Of a DNA stretch of 23,592 nt, positions 5,302 through 11,090 are shown piece after piece (positions within the stretch are counted from its first letter, which is position 1; the number at the start of each line of letters is the position of its first letter). The notes beneath the pieces were generated by a model. It saw nothing but the letters and a program-made list of their open reading frames with translations. It was not told the DNA's origin and searched no databases. The stretch lies in IMG/VR virus record IMGVR_UViG_3300046506_000298, positions 1-23,592 of that record. One strand, given 5' to 3'. A program made the translations under genes and the position numbers. The stretch comes from a virus.

Positions 5302-5586
5302 GTGATCATCAAATCAATGCACGACATGGGCATCCGCAGCGAACACGCCTACCTCGCCGGCATGGCATCCATCGGCCTCAGCGTCGCCGCCTGGGCCACC
5401 TCGCTTCAACTCGAACCCGGACTCGGCCTCGCCCGCGCCGACCGGTGGGGACTCTTCGTCGGCGAATGGGCGCCCACCTTCTTCGGCCTCGGCCTCGCCC
5501 TCTCCCACTACGAACAGCAGGACGGCACCCTCAACGCGACCGTCCATGAAATCCGCGAACAGCACAAAGCTCAAGCGGTTGGTTGA
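5302..5586 (+). CDS. Small two-helix membrane protein
   Basis: A 94-residue protein with two predicted membrane segments: roughly residues 17-36 (YLAGMASIGLSVAAWATSLQ) and 47-68 (RWGLFVGEWAPTFFGLGLAL). Between them is a short acidic/basic loop, and the tail is polar and helical (HEIREQHKAQ). The sequence resembles small Streptomyces membrane proteins of unknown function. The GTG start at 5302 has a CGGAG ribosome site 6 bases upstream and follows the TAGGGT promoter-like repeat. It is divergent from ku. A cluster of hairpins follows the stop. The function is unknown. Confidence 0.75.
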   Translation: MIIKSMHDMGIRSEHAYLAGMASIGLSVAAWATSLQLEPGLGLARADRWGLFVGEWAPTFFGLGLALSHYEQQDGTLNATVHEIREQHKAQAVG

Positions 5587-5591
5587 CGGCG

Positions 5592-5725
5592 CGCGACCGC
5601 CTGTCAAGCGGAAGTCGTACCGTCGCGACGCAGCCGCATGGCCTCCCGTGGGGAGCCGGGAGGCGCGGCGGGCCCTGCCGCCCCCAGGACGGCAGGGACC
5701 GAAAGGGGCCCCCACCTGGGGGTGG
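5592..5725. other. Cluster of four to five inverted repeats, possible structured RNA or terminator
   Basis: Between the genes ending 5586 and starting 5845 lie successive inverted repeats: CGCGAC/GTCGCG (5592-5597/5622-5627) enclosing CCGC/GCGG; GCCTCCCG/CGGGAGGC (5641-5648/5657-5664); CCCTGCCG/CGGCAGGG (5673-5680/5690-5697); and CCCCCA/TGGGGG (5709-5714/5717-5722). No convincing gene is present. At least one stem may terminate the upstream gene; so many in a row could be a structured RNA. Confidence 0.45.
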
Positions 5726-5844
5726 TGGATCCCGCGCGATCAACGATGCACCCGAACCGGCCACAGGCATAGAGGTGTGACCGGAAAATGCCTCCGAGGC
5801 GCCTGTGCCTACCCGCTGTCAGTGCCGCCAGCGAGAATGCCCCC

Positions 5845-6030
5845 ATGGCGATCACGATGCAGAACTACAGCCTCACCTGGACCGACCCCGACGGCACGCC
5901 CCGAGCGTCCGGCGTCAGCTACGACAAGCCGAGCGCCGAGCAGCGAAAGGCCGAACTCGATGTCGGCGGGTGCACCGACGTACAGGTCGTTGAGACCCGG
6001 CCCGGGGAACTCGCGCAGCCGCGGGGCTGA
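5845..6030 (+). CDS. Small hypothetical protein
   Basis: A 61-residue protein (MAITMQNYSLTWTDPDGTPR, then a helix PSAEQRKAEL and a strand with 'CTDVQVVETRPGEL'). The beta-helix-beta outline resembles small Streptomyces proteins that begin with a YxLTWxDxDG-type motif; no function is known. The ATG at 5845 is chosen because upstream in-frame residues look non-coding. GAGAAT ends 6 bases before the ATG, the position used by other leaderless promoters here, but it lacks the T at position one of TANNNT, so promoter support is weaker. Confidence 0.68.
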   Translation: MAITMQNYSLTWTDPDGTPRASGVSYDKPSAEQRKAELDVGGCTDVQVVETRPGELAQPRG

Positions 6031-6090
6031 CGCGCAGACCCTCGGGCCCGCTACCTTGTCGCCCTCACAGCACACGCCTTGGGGGGCACC

Positions 6091-6258
6091 ATGAAGGTCG
6101 TCGCGTTCCTGCTCGCAATCCTGTTCACCTGCCTCACGCTCGGCGGGCTCGTGAGCGCGGCCCACGGAACGGACACCCCGTCCGTCGTCGGTGACCTCGT
6201 CATCAGCGCACTCCTCGGCTGGGTAGCCGTGAGCCTCTGGAAGAAGACGAGAAGCTGA
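6091..6258 (+). CDS. Small two-helix membrane peptide
   Basis: A 55-residue hydrophobic protein starting MKVVAFLLAILFTCLTLGGL, either a signal-like or first membrane helix. It has a short polar loop (HGTDTPSV), a second membrane helix (DLVISALLGWVAVSLW) and a basic end (KKTRS). The ATG is fixed by GGGGGG at 6081-6086, 4 bases upstream. TACCTT (6052-6057), with CTGACG 19 bases further up, is a plausible promoter. A strong hairpin follows the stop by 7 bases. It resembles small phage or Streptomyces membrane proteins; a specific function is not visible. Confidence 0.72.
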   Translation: MKVVAFLLAILFTCLTLGGLVSAAHGTDTPSVVGDLVISALLGWVAVSLWKKTRS

Positions 6259-6265
6259 CGCACGA

Positions 6266-6296
6266 GCGCCCGCCCCCACGTCTCAGGGGCGGGCGC
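6266..6296 (+). terminator. Hairpin terminator, 11-bp perfect GC stem
   Basis: Arms 6266-6276 and 6286-6296 pair without mismatch around a 9-base loop, 7 bases after the stop of the membrane peptide gene. Confidence 0.85.
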
Positions 6297-6397
6297 AAGG
6301 CTGGACGCTGGTTCATGAGGCCAGCAACGGCAACCGATCGGACGGCCCCAGGAGACCGCACTGCCGCAGGCCCGCCCGGCTATTCACCGACAGGATC

Positions 6398-6411
6398 TAG
6401 GGTGCCCCGGT
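6398..6411 (+). repeat. Promoter-like 14-bp repeat, copy 2
   Basis: TAGGGTGCCCCGGT, identical to 5237-5250. Here no plus-strand gene follows: only an 11-codon frame (GTG 6431) precedes the convergent end of the GIY-YIG gene at 6480. It may be an orphan promoter left by an insertion or deletion. Confidence 0.5.
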
Positions 6412-6471
6412 TTCCCGCGAGCAGACGAGCGTGGCCTACAGGGAGTGTGGCATGAGGGGCTGACGGGCGGG

Positions 6472-6485
6472 GCTTAGTTCTAAGC
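6472..6485 (-). repeat. Palindrome overlapping the stop codon of the GIY-YIG gene
   Basis: GCTTAG and CTAAGC are separated by TT, and the TAG stop codon lies within it. It could be a weak terminator or the edge of the recombinase/GIY-YIG unit. Confidence 0.35.
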
Positions 6486-8006
6486 TGCTCGCTTTGCCTG
6501 CAGGTTTCGCTCCAACTCTTCGAGCGCCCGCAAGCCCCTACCTCCCGGCATCCAGGTTCGCTTCGACCGTTCGATCGCAGCTACGAGCAGATCGCCGTCC
6601 GCGTCGTCGAACAGCCCGGCCGCACAGAAGCATGCCGTGGCTGATCGCATGGCCGGGATGTGGATCCCGGACCAGTCTGCATACTCCGGCACGGCAGGAG
6701 CATGGAAGGCTCCGGCGTTCCGCTGAAGGAGCTTGCCGATCTCGCTGTCGGGGTCTTGATGATCCGCGCCGAGAACCTTCGCGATGACCTGGGCGGCGAG
6801 CCCCGCGGGGAGCCCGAGCTCAGCATCAGCGATGGCCAAGCGATCCTTCCCGTAGACGGTGTCGAGGGCTTTCGGGTCGATCTCCTGCAGGAGGTTGCAC
6901 ATCTCGCTCGTGGCCTGACGATCCTTTGCGACCTTGACCAGCCTGTCGCGCAAGTCGGGCGTGAGCAGCTCGGGTACGACGAACCCTGGGATGTGGGCAG
7001 CTCCAAGCGCGAGGGTGAAGGATGCGATGTCGGTGTCCCACCGGTCGTAGCGACGACCCAGGTAGCCGGGAGTCTCCGCGTCCTGGAAGAGCTTGACCGC
7101 AGCTCGCGTGTCGGAGTCATCCGACACCCATTCGGCGAATGCCGCGTCGCGACTGTCGATGCCGGCAGCGTCGGCGAGCGCGACCCACGGGTCAAGGCTC
7201 CGTGCTGCCCAAGGGATCAGGCTGAGGTAGCGCGCCATGTGGGATGGGTCCGTGAAGGCGACTTCGTAGGCGTCGTCGCCTCGCCCGAAGATCCCGTCGC
7301 CGTAGCGCTCGCCATCGTCGATGGCAGAGAAACTGCGGCTGAACGTGCGCATGAAGTCCTCTAGGCCGTCCTTGCAGCGTTGCCTCAACCGCCGGATCTC
7401 CTGGCGTTCACGCGCCTCCGGGGAGTCTTCCGCTGCGGTCACACCTACGCCGGGTATCAGGAGGTACCCGCCCGAAGCGTGGTGTGCCAGCCAGTCCTCG
7501 GCCTCACGGTAGGACTGGTAGGTCTCCCAGACCGCCTCGGGGATGCGGCGTGCCGGGATGTCGCTGGGCGGTATAGGGCCGCCCGTCGCGGCCCGGATTT
7601 GGTCAGCGACCAGCCGCCAGGACGCCTGTCGCCATGACAGATCCATCGCCTTCTCTTCGGCTTCCCGGCGCTTCGCCTCTTCGCGGCTGGCTTTGCGTCG
7701 CTTGGCGTTCCCGACTGCGTTGCTTGCCACGTTGAGCAAGTCGCCGCTGGTGGCGTGCAACGCGATCTCTTCCCGCTCGGCCAGATCAAGTTCGGCGGTG
7801 GGGACTTGTTCGCGTATGGGTGTGATCTCGGGGCGCCGACCTTCGACCGCGAGCTCTTCGATCCAACCCTTGACGAGTGGGGCGGGGGCAGTGAGATGGC
7901 CGGCAAGTCTGACTTCGATCGGCTTGGTCGTCTGGCCGACGTAACGCACCGCCTCGGTACGCGGGTCGATGAGCGCGTAGATCGTGCCCGTGGAGGCATC
8001 TGTCAC
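6480..8006 (-). CDS. GIY-YIG nuclease-domain protein with a long uncharacterised C-terminal region
   Basis: The protein has 508 residues. Residues 6-95 form a GIY-YIG domain: GTIYAL (7-12, GIY strand), RYVGQT (21-26, YIG strand), Arg33 in EVRLAGHL, an acidic helix AEREEIAL (76-83) with the likely catalytic Glu, and Asn92 in LLN. These are the expected catalytic-core positions, so metal-dependent single-strand cleavage is plausible. A basic/acidic coiled stretch (about 100-125) follows, then nearly 380 residues, largely helical, that I do not recognise; this part may bind DNA or a partner. The GTG start overlaps the stop of the serine recombinase gene (GTGA), so the two are translated as a pair. 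I know no standard mobile element with this exact gene pair. The fold call is strong; the biological role is inference. Confidence 0.82.
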   Translation of the reverse strand: MTDASTGTIYALIDPRTEAVRYVGQTTKPIEVRLAGHLTAPAPLVKGWIEELAVEGRRPEITPIREQVPTAELDLAEREEIALHATSGDLLNVASNAVGNAKRRKASREEAKRREAEEKAMDLSWRQASWRLVADQIRAATGGPIPPSDIPARRIPEAVWETYQSYREAEDWLAHHASGGYLLIPGVGVTAAEDSPEARERQEIRRLRQRCKDGLEDFMRTFSRSFSAIDDGERYGDGIFGRGDDAYEVAFTDPSHMARYLSLIPWAARSLDPWVALADAAGIDSRDAAFAEWVSDDSDTRAAVKLFQDAETPGYLGRRYDRWDTDIASFTLALGAAHIPGFVVPELLTPDLRDRLVKVAKDRQATSEMCNLLQEIDPKALDTVYGKDRLAIADAELGLPAGLAAQVIAKVLGADHQDPDSEIGKLLQRNAGAFHAPAVPEYADWSGIHIPAMRSATACFCAAGLFDDADGDLLVAAIERSKRTWMPGGRGLRALEELERNLQAKRAA

Positions 8007-8656
8007 GGTGCGATCTCCTTCCGGCTTTCGACGGCGACCAGGGACGCGCGTCCGGCAGCCAGCTCCGGGACGTACTTGTAGATAGTCATGCGACTGACGC
8101 CGAGGAGCTTCGCAATCGAGGTTATGGACGCTTCGGGGTCGGCGAGCATGGCACGAGCGTGCCGGACCTGCTCTTCCGTCATGGCCGGAGGCCGGCCGAG
8201 CCGTTCCCCGCGAGCCCTCGCCGCGGCGAGACCTTCATGGGTTCCCTGGACGATGAGCTCACGGATGAACTCGGCGAGCGCGGCGAAGACGTGGAAGACG
8301 AGTCGGCCGCCGGGCGTGGTCGTGTCGAGGGACTCATGCAGGGAGCGGAAGCCGATGCCTTCTTCGCGGAGACTGCCGACGATGCCGATGAGGTCTTTGA
8401 TGGAGCGCCCAAGGCGGTCGAGTGACGGCACGATGAGGGTGTCGTTCGGGCGGAGGTAGTCGAGGGCCTTTTGGAGCTCCTCGCGTTCAGCGTTCTTGCC
8501 GGACTTCTTGTCGGAGAAGATCCGTTGGCAGCCGGCCGCTTCGAGGGCGGCTATCTGACGGTCGAGTAGCTGCCCCTTGGTGCTGACGCGGGCGTAGCCG
8601 ACGAGGGCCCCTCCCCCGCCGACGGGCGCGAGGAGGTCTGGGGAGTCGGGTTCCAT
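8003..8656 (-). CDS. Serine recombinase, resolvase/invertase type
   Basis: A 217-residue site-specific recombinase. The catalytic domain starts at VGYARVSTKGQ with nucleophile Ser25 (after Arg23), then DRQIAALEAAGCQ. The conserved LDRLGRS carries Arg81 and Arg84. A long E-helix leads to GERLGRPP and a C-terminal Hin-like helix-turn-helix (ITSIAKLLGVSRMTIYKYVP, 178-197). This is the length of resolvases and invertases, not of large phage integrases. It cuts and rejoins DNA through a phosphoserine link at paired inverted half-sites. ATG 8656 is preferred to a GTG at 8716 because the extra 20 residues look non-coding; GACAAT lies 6 bases before ATG and suggests a leaderless mRNA. Repeats at 8665-8810 are candidate binding sites. 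The stop overlaps the GIY-YIG start. Confidence 0.92.
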   Translation of the reverse strand: MEPDSPDLLAPVGGGGALVGYARVSTKGQLLDRQIAALEAAGCQRIFSDKKSGKNAEREELQKALDYLRPNDTLIVPSLDRLGRSIKDLIGIVGSLREEGIGFRSLHESLDTTTPGGRLVFHVFAALAEFIRELIVQGTHEGLAAARARGERLGRPPAMTEEQVRHARAMLADPEASITSIAKLLGVSRMTIYKYVPELAAGRASLVAVESRKEIAP

Positions 8657-8662
8657 GACTCC

Positions 8663-8730
8663 ATTGTCTAACAAAGGGTCACCCCCAGTACATGGACATT
8701 GAGACTTCCTGTACACCCTTTTTGGACAAT
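8663..8730. repeat. Long imperfect inverted repeat at the recombinase promoter
   Basis: Left arm 8663-8679 (ATTGTCTAACAAAGGGT) and right arm 8715-8730 (ACCCTTTTTGGACAAT) are imperfect inverted copies. An inner imperfect pair GTACATGGA/TTCCTGTAC lies at 8688-8696/8706-8714. TGTCYA half-sites on opposite strands at 8665 and 8698 span 34 bp. Position and half-site form fit recombinase binding sites. Confidence 0.6.
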
Positions 8731-8764
8731 CGAGCGGGCGGGTATGCCCGTTTCGTCACTCGGC

Positions 8765-8800
8765 TGTCCAACTAGCCAACAATCGATCGATTGTTGGACG
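8765..8800. promoter_or_regulatory. Candidate recombinase core site with a 22-bp perfect palindrome
   Basis: A 22-bp perfect palindrome fills 8776-8797 (half-site CCAACAATCGA) with central dinucleotide AT at 8786-8787. Outer GTCCAAC (8766-8772) and GTTGGAC (8793-8799) add a second inverted pair. Resolvases cut at the centre of a symmetric site, so this is the best candidate crossover site; an operator is the alternative. Confidence 0.5.
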
Positions 8801-8839
8801 GTTGCCGACAGTTAGGCACCCCTCGCTTGACGCCGTGGC

Positions 8840-8845
8840 TAGCCT
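8840..8845 (+). promoter_or_regulatory. -10 box TAGCCT for the gene at 8852
   Basis: TAGCCT ends 6 bases before ATG 8852, with no ribosome site between, as in other leaderless genes here. Confidence 0.55.
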
Positions 8846-8851
8846 CCGAGC

Positions 8852-9130
8852 ATGAACACGTACAAGGGCACTTCCCTTCTGATCCTCGACGTCGACACAC
8901 TGCTCCCCGTGGGGGCAGACCTCAGCAAGGACGCGTCGGGCACCTGGAGCGGCACGCTCACCTTCCCGGCCGAGGCGAGAACGCCGGAGCTGATGAACCT
9001 CGCCACAGGAGCGCTGCGGATCAGTGGGCGCGACGGTGCCTTCGTCCGGCCGGACACCTCAGACTGGGTCGGCTCCCCGGCAGGCCCGTTCCAGATCCGC
9101 ATCGAGGGCAACGGCGACGCCCCGTTCTAG
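8852..9130 (+). CDS. Small hypothetical beta-rich protein, paralogue of the next gene
   Basis: A 92-residue, beta-rich protein of a type seen in Streptomyces. It has TWSGTLTF at residues 31-38, GALRISGRDGAF (about 53-64) and a C-terminal IRIEGNGDAPF. The same three blocks recur in the gene at 9152 (TWAGSVTL, GILRMPDGRESEF, GVAGLGPAPF), so the pair probably arose by duplication. It has no Cys, membrane helix or signal peptide. The start is set by TAGCCT 6 bases upstream (leaderless). The function is unknown. Confidence 0.75.
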   Translation: MNTYKGTSLLILDVDTLLPVGADLSKDASGTWSGTLTFPAEARTPELMNLATGALRISGRDGAFVRPDTSDWVGSPAGPFQIRIEGNGDAPF

Positions 9131-9139
9131 CGGCCCCGC

Positions 9140-9145
9140 TACCCT
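9140..9145 (+). promoter_or_regulatory. -10 box TACCCT for the gene at 9152
   Basis: TACCCT ends 6 bases before ATG 9152, inside the 21-base gap after the previous gene, so the paralogue has its own leaderless promoter. Confidence 0.55.
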
Positions 9146-9151
9146 CGCGGC

Positions 9152-9487
9152 ATGACGACCCGCCCCCGCTTCCATCCCGACGACGGGCGCCCCCGATACG
9201 TGGGTCCCGCCACCGTCGTGCTTCCTGACGGCCGCGAGGTGCCCGTCACCGCATCCCTCGTGCTGCGCTTCGACCCCAACCGCACAGACAACCGGGAGTC
9301 CGACCGCGACAGCACGTGGGCCGGCAGCGTCACGCTGTCGGATCCATCGGGCGACGTCGATCTCTTTGACGCGGCGCCCGGGATCCTGCGCATGCCGGAC
9401 GGCCGTGAGAGCGAGTTCATGGCAACGAGCGGACGGAGCGAAGTCGGTGTCGCAGGGCTCGGCCCAGCCCCGTTCGTGGAGCCTTAG
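9152..9487 (+). CDS. Small hypothetical beta-rich protein, paralogue of the previous gene
   Basis: A 111-residue protein. The N-terminal part has YVGPATVVLPDGREVPVTAS, followed by a polar insertion with Asn, Arg and Asp. It then has the three blocks shared with the gene at 8852 (TWAGSVTLSDPSG, GILRMPDGRESEF, GVAGLGPAPF). The repeated 'LPDGRE/MPDGRE' turns suggest a small beta-sandwich or barrel. It has its own TACCCT -10 box 6 bases upstream of the ATG. No catalytic residues are recognisable and the function is unknown. Small stem-loops lie after the stop. Confidence 0.75.
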   Translation: MTTRPRFHPDDGRPRYVGPATVVLPDGREVPVTASLVLRFDPNRTDNRESDRDSTWAGSVTLSDPSGDVDLFDAAPGILRMPDGRESEFMATSGRSEVGVAGLGPAPFVEP

Positions 9488-9869
9488 CCGCACGCGACGG
9501 AGAGCCGTTGCCCGAGAGCTCTCCCAACCCGAACTTCGGGATACAGGGGAACCCTCCCGGGCCTCTCGGCGACCGACTTCCTGGCGACCACGCACGCCTG
9601 CGACTGCCGGGGTGTTGCTCGCTATCACCACCAGGAACCTGACGCCCAGCCTACGGCGAACTGCCGCCAATCTCTTGTCGGTTGACAGGGAGCCTGGCCA
9701 GGCCCCAGATGCGCGACCCCGCAAGCGTCCGTTCGGATCCTGCGGCGGGCCTTGTTCGTTGAAGGTTCACATTTCGTTACGGTTTCATCACCGTGCCCCC
9801 ACAGCTCTTACAGAATCCTCATCTGCACCGTTACGGTCATCCCTCCACGAACCATCCCTGGGGGGACAC
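9488..9869 (+). other. 382-base intergenic region with short inverted and direct repeats
   Basis: No supported gene lies here. Downstream of the 9487 stop are two compact palindromes, GAGAGCTCTC (9514-9523) and CCCGAACTTCGGG (9528-9540), possibly a terminator. Near the MmpS-like gene, CGTTACGGT occurs twice (9775-9783 and 9829-9837), the second as the inverted repeat ACCGT-T-ACGGT (9827-9837). A TTGACA at 9682-9687 has no good -10 partner. The 9770-9840 part probably holds the promoter and an operator of the next gene. Confidence 0.5.
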
Positions 9870-10490
9870 ATGTCGCAGAATCAGCCGCCAGTCGGGCCTC
9901 CGAGCTGGATCCAGGCACCGCCGCCGCCCCCGATGCCGTCGCAGCCCACCGGCCGCCCGAAGTGGGCGCGTAAGAAGGTCGTCATCCCGGCCGCCCTGGT
10001 CATCCTGTTCATCGGCGTCGGCATCGGACAGTCCGGCGACGACCAGAAGACGACCGCCAGCGACAAGCCGGCGCCGCGCGTTACCGTCACCGAAACCGCG
10101 AAGAGCAACGCCAAGGCTGCGCCTGCCCCGACGGTGACCGTGACGAAGACCGCGAAGCCTGCCGCCGTGAAGGCGACGCCGAAGAAGGCGGAACCGGCCG
10201 CGCCCGCCGACAAGGTCGTGTTCAAGGTGTGGGGCAGCGCGTCGGCCGGCGTGGACATCACCTACGGCAGCGACACTGACAACCTGCAGGGCCGCGGGCT
10301 GCCGATGACGAAGACCCTCACCCTGAAAGACGACGCGATGTACTACGACGTCACCGCGCAGTTGCAGGGCGGCGGCGACATCCACTGCTCCGTAACCGTG
10401 GACGGGCAGACGAAGACGGGGCACGCCGCCGGCGGATACAACATCTGCTCCGCGCAGCTCAGCGACGACTTCCTCGGCGGCTGGAGCTAG
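9870..10490 (+). CDS. MmpS-like membrane-anchored exported protein
   Basis: A 206-residue protein. The Pro-rich cytoplasmic N-terminus (APPPPPMPSQP) precedes a basic patch and a single membrane helix (about residues 37-53, VVIPAALVILFIGVGIG). Next is a Lys/Ala/Pro/Thr linker with a repeated TVTxTAK motif, then a beta-domain of about 90 residues (VVFKVWGSASAGVDITYGSD ... MYYDVTAQLQGGGDIHC). It ends NICSAQLSDDFLGGWS; Cys173 and Cys193 may form a disulfide. The beta-domain resembles actinobacterial MmpS-type accessory proteins; that name is moderately supported and no MmpL partner is present. ATG 9870 has GGGGGG at 9860-9865 as its ribosome site; the open frame upstream of it is not coding. A long terminator follows. 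Confidence 0.75.
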   Translation: MSQNQPPVGPPSWIQAPPPPPMPSQPTGRPKWARKKVVIPAALVILFIGVGIGQSGDDQKTTASDKPAPRVTVTETAKSNAKAAPAPTVTVTKTAKPAAVKATPKKAEPAAPADKVVFKVWGSASAGVDITYGSDTDNLQGRGLPMTKTLTLKDDAMYYDVTAQLQGGGDIHCSVTVDGQTKTGHAAGGYNICSAQLSDDFLGGWS

Positions 10491-10509
10491 AACCCCCCTA
10501 CATGACCGA

Positions 10510-10550
10510 ACGCCCCCGCCCGCTGCCATTTGGCAGCAGAGCGGGGGCGT
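10510..10550. terminator. Two-part hairpin terminator between convergent genes
   Basis: An outer stem of 10 bp (10510-10519/10541-10550), a small internal loop (CC/AGA), then an inner stem GCTGCC/GGCAGC (10522-10527/10532-10537) with loop ATTT. It can serve the plus gene ending 10490 and the minus operon ending 10642. Confidence 0.85.
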
Positions 10551-10641
10551 CGCTACTCGGTCTCGTCGTCGGGCGCCGGAGTCGAGCTACAGGCGGCCTC
10601 GGCCGGGGATGATCCGGCCGGGCCTGGTCCTGCTCTGTGCG

Positions 10642-10863
10642 TCAGGGACCTGGATAGTCCGGGTCGTCTTCGGCTCGCGGCAGTTCCGTGTCTCCCTGCG
10701 ACCAGTGGTTGACCCAGCCGCAGAGCCCGCAGGCGTAGCGCCCGTTCAGGCCGTGCACCTGCGCACCGCACTCACGGCATTCCGTCGCCGTGATCTCGGA
10801 GCCGCCCTGCGCTGCGGCCGTGTCAGTGTGCGGCACGGCTTCCGGTGGCCATTCCTGCTTCAT
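10642..10863 (-). CDS. Small zinc-ribbon protein (third of three overlapping zinc-ribbon genes)
   Basis: A 73-residue protein with a treble-clef or rubredoxin-like zinc ribbon: TECRECGAQVHGLNGRYACG contains Cys29, Cys32 and Cys45, and Cys48 follows (x2 and x2 spacing), then WVNHW. N- and C-terminal tails are acidic. A zinc ion held by four Cys is expected. ATG 10863 is preceded by TAGTCT ending 6 bases upstream, so a separate leaderless transcript is possible, while its first 41 bases overlap the previous zinc-ribbon gene in another frame. The function is unknown. Confidence 0.75.
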   Translation of the reverse strand: MKQEWPPEAVPHTDTAAAQGGSEITATECRECGAQVHGLNGRYACGLCGWVNHWSQGDTELPRAEDDPDYPGP

Positions 10864-10978
10864 GGGCCGAGACTACCCGCGGGGCGGGCGCGCACCCGCT
10901 TTGCCATCCGCAGTTGCCGCACAACCAGCCTCCGCTCGGCCCCTGCGAGGTTGCTGCGCCACAGTTCGGACAGTTCAT
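10823..10978 (-). CDS. Second overlapping zinc-ribbon gene
   Basis: A 51-residue protein beginning MNCPNCGAATSQGPSGGWLC and then GNCGWQSG, with Cys3, Cys6, Cys20 and Cys23 forming a complete ribbon; the tail is not conserved-looking. The ATG at 10978 has AGGAGG 5 bases upstream, a strong ribosome site. Its ribbon lies inside the previous gene's 3' part but in a different frame, and its own 3' part overlaps the next gene by 41 bases, again in another frame. The first 20 coding-strand bases are identical to those of the gene at 11090, so it arose by tandem duplication. Confidence 0.68.
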   Translation of the reverse strand: MNCPNCGAATSQGPSGGWLCGNCGWQSGCAPAPRVVSAHEAGMATGSRAAH

Positions 10979-11090
10979 AGCTGCCTCCTAATCCCGGGCT
11001 GATCCCGGTTTCCCATCCGCAATGGTTGGAGCAGATCCATCGGCCTCGGTTGTCCTGGTAGGTCCAGGCCCCACAGTTCGGACAGTTCAT
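10860..11090 (-). CDS. First overlapping zinc-ribbon gene, with an out-of-frame extension
   Basis: A 76-residue frame beginning MNCPNCGAWTYQDNRGRWIC and then SNHCGWETG, with Cys3, Cys6, Cys20 and Cys24 as a zinc ribbon. After residue 37 the frame runs on through the second zinc-ribbon gene in the wrong frame (ELSELWRSNL...), giving a basic tail. This tail could be accidental: either the functional part is the first 35 residues, or a single double-ribbon gene was split by a frameshift. The start overlaps the previous stop as ATGA and has GGGAGG 7 bases upstream. Zinc binding is likely; partners are unknown. Confidence 0.65.
   Translation of the reverse strand: MNCPNCGAWTYQDNRGRWICSNHCGWETGISPGLGGSYELSELWRSNLAGAERRLVVRQLRMAKRVRARPAGSLGP
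10870..10875 (-). promoter_or_regulatory. -10 box TAGTCT for the zinc-ribbon gene at 10863
   Basis: On the minus strand TAGTCT ends 6 bases before ATG 10863, the same spacing as the other leaderless promoters of this window. It lies inside the two overlapping upstream genes. Confidence 0.45.
10959..11090 (-). repeat. 20-bp direct repeat marking the zinc-ribbon duplication
   Basis: CCACAGTTCGGACAGTTCAT occurs at 10959-10978 and at 11071-11090, 112 bases apart. It encodes MNCPNC plus the next base pair in both copies. A spacing of 112 is not a multiple of three, so the second copy is out of frame with the first. Confidence 0.85.

Noticed and set aside
5583-5780. 65-residue plus-strand frame with a TTG start
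   Set aside because: It lies over the hairpin cluster, is Gly/Arg/Pro-rich, and has no ribosome site or leaderless promoter.
8003-8656. Phage integrase with attachment site
   Set aside because: The protein is resolvase-sized and lacks the long C-terminal domains of large serine integrases; no tRNA gene or repeated core that would mark att sites was seen.
8657-8716. Extended recombinase start at GTG 8716
   Set aside because: The added 20 residues lie over the inverted repeats and have no family match; ATG 8656 leaves a normal resolvase N-terminus.
10553-10771. Minus-strand frame ending TPAPDDETE
   Set aside because: The acidic end looks gene-like but no start codon lies in the part free of the zinc-ribbon gene; the rest is its shadow.
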